Source: Ianthella basta (Eukaryota > Porifera > Demospongiae > Verongiida > Ianthellidae). Taken from it: a stretch of DNA of 64,000 nt. The stretch spans positions 7,014,234-7,078,233 of the forward strand of contig OZ025873.1 in the NCBI GenBank assembly GCA_964019415.1, written 5' to 3'. Positions within the stretch are counted from its first letter, which is position 1. Every line of letters begins with the position of its first letter. Positions 29,601 through 38,600 of the stretch are shown here, piece by piece. Below the pieces are notes generated by a model. That model searched no databases and was not told the DNA's origin. It saw only the letters and a list, made by a program, of their open reading frames with translations. The position numbers and the translations under genes were made by a program.

Positions 29601-32600
29601 ATGCTCCTTGCTCTGTCGTACAGACATCTGACCAGCCCTCTTTTGACATGAGATGGATGGTGGGACCGGAAGTCCAGGTACCGGTCCGTGTGCGTGGGCT
29701 TCCTGTAGACAGTGACATCCAAGTTGCCATCATCTTTCCTCTGGAGCAGGGCGTCGAGAAAAGGGAGGCTCCCTTCCTCCTCCACTTCCACAGTGAACTT
29801 GATGGATGGCCGCACACTGTTGAGGTGGCTCAGGAGTCCTTCCATTGTGCCCTTCTTCACGATGCAGCAGGTGTCATCCAGGTACCTCTTCCAGAGCCGG
29901 GGACGTCGGCAAGGTTTTCAACCCTGTTGTGAAGCTTGTATTAGAGAACCAACCCTTTCTGATGCCTGAGCCAGCTGAGAAGCCCTCACTTCATGTGCAA
30001 AGCGTCAAAGCCTTCGTGACGTCTCCGCGTATTCGTGCGTCACTCATTTCGTTGGGTACTGCGGCCACAGATCTGCGCGCGCACTGAATGTTCCTGGTCT
30101 GAGAGTGCGCAGGAACAGAAGTCGGCAACACTGTAGCACAGCACCTGAAAGTACTACTGGGGCGGCGTGGAGAGGATAAGGTGGGGGCGGGGATTTCTGG
30201 AAACACTTTGCGCCGCCTTCAGTATTGTAAGCTATATTGATATATTATTATTTAAGTGCACCGTGTTGTATAATACAAACACTAGGGTGTCAGCCCCATG
30301 CAGCACTATAATATAATTAAATGTAACAGTGTCAAAAGAATCACAATGGGCATAGTTCTTTAAGGGCAGCTTGTCCTTTTCTGCCACATCCTCTGCAGCG
30401 CCTTCCGCACTCTTCCATCTTTGCATGCCTCCTCCAGTACCCATATCACCCTGTCATCATCCTTCATGCTCTCCCATCCCACCACTATCTCATTCATCAG
30501 CCTTGCCATTTCTCTCCTCTCTTCTGCCACAAATACACACCGGCACACAAAGTGCTTGACATCTTCCACTTCACCACTGTCACAGTTCTTACAAAGTCGT
30601 TCGCCCCTACTTAACCCACACCATCTGCCAGTTTCTACCCTTAATTCTGCTGTTCCCCCTCGTAGTTTCACCATCATTCTCCTTTGCATCTTACACTCTA
30701 TCTCCACACACCGCGCCTTGCATTCAGCATCCATTAAACTCCCAATCACTTCCAGCTTTGGCCGTTCCCTAGCTGCTTCCCTCCATACTTCTCTCACTTC
30801 CCTCCATGCTATGTCCTTCAACACCTGCTTTACTTCTTTCAATGTCAACCCACTCACGGCCTCAGCATCTAACCCCTTCCATTTGAACCTCACCAAACTT
30901 TGTTGTAGCTCTTTCACCCACCGTACTTTACACCCTACTTCCAAGGCTTCAAGCATCACAACTTTCAATAACCTGCCATCAGTCATCCTCATTACCTGTA
31001 CCCAGAACTCAATACTTCTCTTCATTGCCACCCATTTCATTGGTAGCATGTTCATCTCAAATTGCAGGGAGACCAAAGGGTGTAGTCTCCCCACCCCTAA
31101 AAAGATTCTTGCCGCCCGCATCTGCACATTTTCAACTGGCCCGAGTTGTGCTCCACAACCCCATACCTCTGCCCCATACAATAGCACAGACTCAACGAGA
31201 GATTCCATCAGCCTCACAAAGGTAGCTCCTCTCACTTCCCCCACAGTGGCCCTGCACCTTCTGAGCCAGTCACTTAGTGCTCTTGCTCCCGCCTTTCCTC
31301 TCTCCTCCACCATTCTCGTACCTTGCAGGTGCTCATCAATCACACACCCAAGATACTTGTACTCCTGCACCACTGCAATCTCTTCACCTCCAACATCAAA
31401 CTTCTCCTCCGTCCTTTTCATACCTGTCCTTCTCACATGCATTACCCCGCATTTTTCCACATTCACTTCAACTGACCATTCATTACACCATTCTACTAAT
31501 GTGTTCAACCCATGCTTCATAGATTTTTCATCCTCTGCAAGAATCACTGCGTCATCTGCATACAACAACACTGAGATTAGCTGACCCCTGCACTTTACCC
31601 CCACTCCTGCCTCTTTCAGCTTAGTTATCAGTGAATTGATATACAAGGAGAATAACAGTGGCGAAAGGATGCATCCCTGTCTCAACCCACATGTTACTTT
31701 GAAAGGTTCACTTCGTCCCTCTCCCACCTTCACTTCACAACTCACATCCTCATAAACTGCCTTTAGGAAAGCTGAGAGGCGACCTCCTAACCCCATTCCC
31801 TCTAAACACCTCCACAACTTCCCTCTGTCCACCCTGTCATATGCCTTCTTAAAGTCAATAAAACTGGCAAACATCCCTGTCTTTGTCACTGCTTTCACCT
31901 GCCCCAATAATACCAAAGTCATTAACTGATCTCTGCACCCTCTTCCTTTTCTAAACCCTCCCTGCTCCTCTGCCACCAGCTTCCTTTCTTCAACTACATG
32001 CACCAACCTATTCTGAGCAATACTGCACATCGCCTTATAAGCAACTGGCAGTAATGAAATGCCCCGGAAATCCTCTGTCTTGCATACCCCACTTCTACTC
32101 CTCTTTGGTATGGGGACCACGGTGCTTCTTCGCCATTCCGAGGGAACCATCCCATTCTTCCAGCACCAACTGAAGAGGCTACACCAAAAATCCACCAGGA
32201 CATCACTGCATACCATTTCAGCCGTTAGCCTATCACTCCCAGGGGCTGCTTTCCGCTTCAAAGTGTCCAAAGCCTGCTTCACTTCTTCTCTTGTCACATC
32301 TTCATTTAACAATTCATTCCCCCCATTTACCTCTTCTCCCCCTTCATCTCCCTGAACCTCTGATCTTCCCCCCTCATTCAACACATTTTGAAAGTATCTC
32401 TTCCATACCCCTACGGCTTCCTTACCCTGTCTCACCACACCCAGCTCATCATATACCTTACCAATGTCACTCCTCTTTTTTTTACCGTTTGTCAAGCCCA
32501 GCTTTCTTGCCATTCTCCACCACTTCTTAGGATTTCTTATCACTCTATCCAGTTCATTTCGTCTGCTTTCATCAAAACTTCTCTTCGCTCTACTCACTGC

Positions 32601-35600
32601 TTTCTTATATTCCCTTCTCTTCTCAACATAGTCTCTCCTTTTCCCCCTCTTTGCATCACTACCATTACACTCCAACCACTCTCTCTCTGCCCTGTGGAAA
32701 GCCTTCCTCAGTTTGGCAATCTCTTTGGTGAACCATGGTTGCCCACCTTTACCTCTCTTCACCTTCATCTCTACCAATCCCTGTCTCATCATCTCTGTCA
32801 ATTCTCCGTATATTTCATCAATCACTTCCTGGTCATTCCCTGCTGTTTCCACTTTATCTGTCAACAACCTCACCCTCTCCACCTCACCTTCCAAGTATCC
32901 CTCTGGGACCGCGTACCGCTTTACCATGCCATCTTTAAGTTCACCTTCCTCCTTGCCTTCTTCCATCCCACTAACCCAGTCAGTTGCAACCTCCCAGCTC
33001 ATAAGGGAGTGGTCAGGTGTTCTAGTGACCACCCCTCTGCAATCCATCTCCTCCACACTCTCTGACATGGTTGTCACCTTGAAATTTTCAATGATATGGA
33101 AATTCTCCTTGCTGACCAGGCAGTAGTCGACCACTGAACATCCCTTGCCAGAGACACAAGTGAATGCATCCCTTCCCTTCCTCCCATTCACCTCTGTCAT
33201 ACTTGTACTTCGGAGGAAGTCCACCAATGCTTCGCCTTGACTGTTCTTCACCCCATCAATCACTTTTCTAGGAGGGATGCCATCCCTGTCTGTATTAAGT
33301 TCCCCACATCTAGCGTTGAAATCTCCACAGATTATCAGAGGCCCCTGTGAGCAAAACTTTGCCACCTGTTCAGATAGCAGCTGGAGGGTTTCCTCTGCCC
33401 CCTGTCCCCGGCTTGAGGACTCAGGTGGGATGTAGCATGCTGCCAATATCAGAGTGTCTTCATTCCCTTGACTTAACTTCACCCATAGAATATCCTCAAT
33501 GTCTGCGTCTATGACTTCCACTGCCCACTTCTCCAGCACCTCTTCACGAACCAACAGACCAACCCCACCTGAACCCCTCACTGCCTTCCTATGGAGGTTT
33601 CTTCTATTCCGCCCAAACCACCTATATCCTTCCACAGCAATCTCCTCCTCTCCCCTCAACCAAGTTTCCACCAATGCCACCACATCTGGCTTGTAGAAAT
33701 CTATCACCTTTGCCCTCATATCATGCCCTTCCCTCATTTTCTCCATTTCACCACCACCTCTTCCCCACCCACAAACATTCCAACACATCATACTCAACCT
33801 CCCCTCACCTCTGGTCCCAACATCTGCAAACAATCCCTCTTCTTCCCCTCCCCCTGCCACCTCACCAGTAGCTTTCACCTGTGCCCCTCCGACACAGGTT
33901 CCATCGCTAAAAAATCACGCTCCCCTCTTCCAACTTTCTGCCACCGCCAATACTCATGCTTCCACTGCTCATCCAATGTCAATAGATCTCTCTCTTGGGC
34001 TTTCACAACAAACCACCACACCTTCTTTTCCTTCCACTGACCCACGTGCTTACTAATGAAGAACCTAGAAGACATCTTCCCCACTACCCTGACCATCTCC
34101 TTCGCAATTTCATTGCAGGACTCTCTCTTCCGGGTTCCCCACACTTTTCGCACCCCTGAAACATATTTGGCTGACTTCTCCCTTCCTACACTCTTTGGAC
34201 TGTTCCCCCCACAGTCATTTTGCCTCTCACTACTTTCCTGACCAGATCTCTGTAGGCATGTTGCCTGTTTCTCTCGCTCATCTGACACTACCATCTTTTC
34301 CACCTTATCACCTGTCACCCCTTCACTCTGTGTCATACACTCCAACACCTCCTCTCTCTGGGACCCTCCTAAGCCCAGGCCTCTCAATCTCTCATTCTCC
34401 ACTCTCATTTCATCCATTTCACTCTTCATCATGCTCATTTCTTCCCTCAACCCCCCTACTTCTTTGCGCAATTGCACCAGACAAGCAGACAAGCAAAAAT
34501 AGCAAACAAAGGATTTCCCCTCCATCACTCCGGCATCCTCTTTCATTCCCAGGCATCTGATGTGAGACCATCCTTCACAAATCTCGCAGCACACCATTTC
34601 CCCTGACTCTACTTCACGAGTACAGAGACATCTAATTGCTTCGTCCCTGGTCTCCCCTAGTCCTGGCTCACCTTCCTTCACAAGACTCACTTTGCCATCA
34701 CCACTCCTTCCATCAGTCCCTTCGTCACTCACATAATCAACCCCTTCTCCAACCACACCATCGACTACTTCCTCCAACTGTCCACCAATCTTGCTCGCGA
34801 TCTTTGTCCCAATCCCGTCTCCGCTCTTTTTCTCGACCCCTTCTGCGGTCCTACCATCGATATTGTGAATAATCTCCTTTCTCTCTTGTCCTCTTCTCTT
34901 CTGAATCACCCTCCCTACTGATCTTTTCTCTCTTCGCTCACAGTCGCCCATCAAATCTTTTGTCAATCTACGTGCTCTCACGTTCGAGGCCGCCATCTTA
35001 ATCTCAATCTCATATCTCAGCTTCTCTTCAAGCTACAATAACGCCACTTATATCAGGCAACTGCTACAGGATAGCGCTATAAATGATGCAAGATTTAACT
35101 CCATCGTTCCATCCCTGGTCCAAGGGCTAGTCGAGAAATTGATACTCACCGAAAATATCTGTAGACGATAATTCTGGAAATATTGTGTAACTCGGAAAAC
35201 GGAGTGTCTAGTGAGCTCGAGCTCATGCGCGTCGCAGGAGGCACCCTTCGTACTAGTGACGGGGGTTGGTACTTCATATATGCCAGAAGAGGTAAAAGGT
35301 ATAGAAATAATAATAACAATTGGAAGGATCAATCAAAATGCAACCCAAAGTGAAAGTAAACATAGAAGTTGGTGCTGTCAGTTATTTCTTACAAGCACTA
35401 CAGAAAAAGAGATTTTTTTCGATGGCTTTCTCTTGTATCTAGCACACTGATAGTGACACCATTTGCCACAAGTGCCATCGCATCTAACCCAGTACTTCTG
35501 CTCCTCATCTGACTCCTCCCAGTAGTTGCTGCTTCTTTCCCCTTCCCTGCCTTCTTGTTCTGCTCCTCCTTGAGCAGTTCCACAAATTCATCAGAGGTGA

Positions 35601-38600
35601 TTACTTCCCCCTCAAGCCAAACCCGTGTCATGCTCCTGGTGCGTGCAGGTTGCTTCCTGACTTCTAGTACCTTTCGGAAGTAGTCACGCAAGTGAGTCCT
35701 GATGAATGGACTAGTGGACACACTTGTCTGCTGCCCACAACTGCCACAGGTGACCTGGTGTTTCCCCTGGCTCAACTCTTCCATCTGAGCAGAACGAAAG
35801 ATGCTGGAAGACACGTTACCCGCGGAGTAGGCCTAGCCAGTAGACCATCAGAAGACTTCGCACTGCCGTCAGACTGGATCGTCGAAGAAGTCCGCAGCGG
35901 TTCGACTACTAAGCTGAGGTATCGCTCTCCCTCCGGACGATTCTTCAAGAGCTCGCTGGACGTTCAGGAGTTCCTCGCACTTCCTCAAATGGCGGCAATG
36001 AAAACGGGTGATCCAGACGTTCCTTCTGCTTCAGCTTCAGCCATATCTCTTGCCAGTCGTGCAGCAATTACATTGTAGACCATCAATTAATTAGTTATTG
36101 CTTGAAACTTCGCACGATTTTCGTTATTTTGTTTCTTTCATAAAATATGCAGGCTAGTAATGACCGCCGCAAAACTTCAGATATATAACTTAGACCCATA
36201 GTCAAACCTCTGTACCAAAAATGGTGCAGGTTTGATTTCGTCACGTGAGCCTTCCCTACCACCTTAATGCGGCGAGTAAGCGGCTTAATCAGATGTTCGG
36301 TTATGTGGCTTCATAAAGCCGCATTATTTATTGTTGTCGAAGAAGAGCAATAAGGAGAAGTCATACGATCCGGCGTAGAAGAGTCAAGTGATGGTACTTG
36401 CAGTTAAGGTGAGTAGCGCAGCAGTATTACCATCAGCAGAGGTAGGAGAACGAACCGCAGTCTGGTTTCCGGAAATCCCCGCCCTTACCTTACGGAGCGA
36501 CTTCAGCTTGTCCTACGACGAGATTACCACCAGTTCCAACGCAGCTCCCCAGCAAGACGCACTAAAATTCAAATTGCGGGCACATATTTTGGTAAATCAC
36601 TTACTACATGCCTTCGATGGCGTACGACATATTAGTCTCGTCCCCAGCCCACTTCCGGCCGCCATTTTTACTGGCTCCTGGCACAATTAAACATGGCGGC
36701 CGGAAGTGGACTGGGGACGAGACTAAGGACATATTTACTGCACGAGACCCGAGGGCGAGTGCAGTAAATGCCGTACGCCATTGAAGGCGTGTAGTAACTA
36801 CTACTTACACCCTTCATCAGTTGTACATAATTATACAGACAGTTCACTCTGTGCAGCTGAGCTGTGTATCTTCCATTCTCTGAACCACTCACTCTGAATA
36901 CAATAGTGGAACACCACGTTATAAGTGCTTCAGCCAGAGAATGAGAATTGATTGTTTTTGGAATTGGATGAATGTTACATGAATGAAGACATAGGCCATA
37001 TATCTCAAGCAAGATCACCGGACATCTGCAATCGTTATAATTGACTGTATTGTTCATGCTATATACCCGGAACTGAAGCAGTCCAGAGTTGTGTCATTTT
37101 TCGATCAATTCACTCCAAATACAGAGTGCTACAAAACTGGTTCCAGGCTATGAACCCTGCCTACACTGACCATTGACTTTCATACTCTCCAAAATATTGT
37201 ACATTTGTATTAGACTAACTGTCGCTGTTAAAACCATGTTGGTGTCCAGCAGAGCTTAAAGGACAATGTACTCGTGATAAACAAATAATCACCCCCATCA
37301 TTCATTGATCCACTCTATAAATTCATTAGCACATAGTAGCCAAACATCAATATCCACAATCATCTGTAATTTATATAAAATAGTGTCTAAAACATCCATC
37401 CCTTGATCAACTGAACTGTGATTGCCCCCTGAACTGCCATGGTCCATGTATGCATAACACTAATGGAGAGACACCAGAGCAAAATACAGCTTACCACTGC
37501 AATGAGGTACACTCTCAGTCCAGTTTCCATTGGACTGGCAGGTCCTACTGTTTGATCCCTGTAGTGTGTAGCCTACATCACAGGTGTAGGTCACTACATG
37601 GCTGTAGGTTGTACTGGAGAGAGTGCGTCGACCATTTGTGGGAGTACCAGGATCACCACAGTCAACAGCTGCAGTTGATAGAGCAGTACGAATGTTGTGC
37701 AGCACAGAAAAGACTTGCTGGCATACATCATCATCTAAGCCATCAAGTTGTCACACTGTCAAATACACTACACCCACCTGGTGTGCTACACACAGCTGTA
37801 ACAGTGAGAAACAAGGGATAAGTGGTAATTTATTTAAAAAACTCTATTGGAACATAGTTACAAGTGGTATTAATTACAAAGGGATGAGTTTGGCAGCTGA
37901 ACTAGATCATTTGGTTATCAGTGGTTTAGGAGCTATTAGCAAACAAATCAGTAGAAAGTTGAACACTGAACTCACGACTGCACTGAGGCACACTCCCATT
38001 CCAGTTTCCATTGTCCTGGCAGATTCTACTGCTTGTTCCCTGTAGTGTGTAGCCTACATCACAGGTGTAGGTCACTGCAGAGTTGTAGGTTGTACTGGAG
38101 AGAGTGCGTTGGCCATTTGTGGGAGTGCCAGGATCACCACAGTCAATGGCTGAGCGAGAAAGATAAAACAAATAAAATAACACATGCATGCTATAATATT
38201 ATACACATTATGTAGAGTCTGAGGCTGCCTAGCTGGCTGGTGTGGACAATTGACTCTAACAGTAAACTGTTGTGAGTTGCAATTGACCCAAGATCAAACT
38301 TATGTAGGAGCGAACGAGAGCATCATTTGTTCGCAGACCCAACCTATTAGTACCTCCTAATGGATCAGGAGGTTAGCAGATATGTTGAATGGGGGATTGC
38401 AGTCATTGTTACTATGGGCTTTGGTTGACCCACCCCCTGCCCCCAGCACTTAGTAGACACATCTGCCGTAAGTGTGTATCACAATAATGACAGTGCGATA
38501 CATGCATGTGTGAAGGAAGCCTTAATTAAAAACTAGAACACGAAAGTAAATAATTATTTTCTATTACTATGGAGTATTTTTATTACTACTGTTTGTAGAG

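Larger units (their letters stand above)
30236..35060 (-). mobile_element. Two-ORF LINE with long open frames
   Basis: A non-LTR retrotransposon oriented on the minus strand. Both ORFs are open over their whole visible length. The 3' end lies near 30236 and shares the words TATTTAAGTGCACCGT and CATGCAGCACT with the truncated copy at 51.0 kb. The 5' limit is estimated just upstream of ORF1 and is not exact; no target duplication could be fixed. A PHD finger in ORF1 is known in CR1-group LINEs, but the clade is left open. Confidence 0.85.
28419..36805. mobile_element. About 8.4-kb composite transposon block in gene F intron
   Basis: The intron sequence ...GCAGAACATAATGACGATTAC at 28418 resumes as ACTTACACCCTTCATCAG near 36803. 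In paralogs (25230, 27265, 46345) the two are directly joined. Inside, left to right: unassigned sequence (28419-28600), a Penelope-like element, GC-rich sequence of unknown origin (30000-30230), a two-ORF LINE, two open frames of unknown origin (one MBD-like), and a palindromic MITE. Several insertions are nested or stacked. Confidence 0.8.

Noticed and set aside
28926-29627. A host GIY-YIG nuclease gene
   Set aside because: It follows a Penelope-type reverse transcriptase end and lies between inverted terminal repeats, so it belongs to the retroelement.
30421-31584. A 387-codon plus-strand open frame
   Set aside because: It is antisense to the LINE reverse transcriptase and low in complexity (Ser/Thr/Leu/Pro-rich); the minus strand carries clear catalytic motifs.
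33791-33878. A GTG start for LINE ORF2
   Set aside because: Animals rarely start at GTG; the first ATG at 33791 precedes the endonuclease motif MCWNVCGW and is preferred, though reinitiation near the ORF1 stop is possible.
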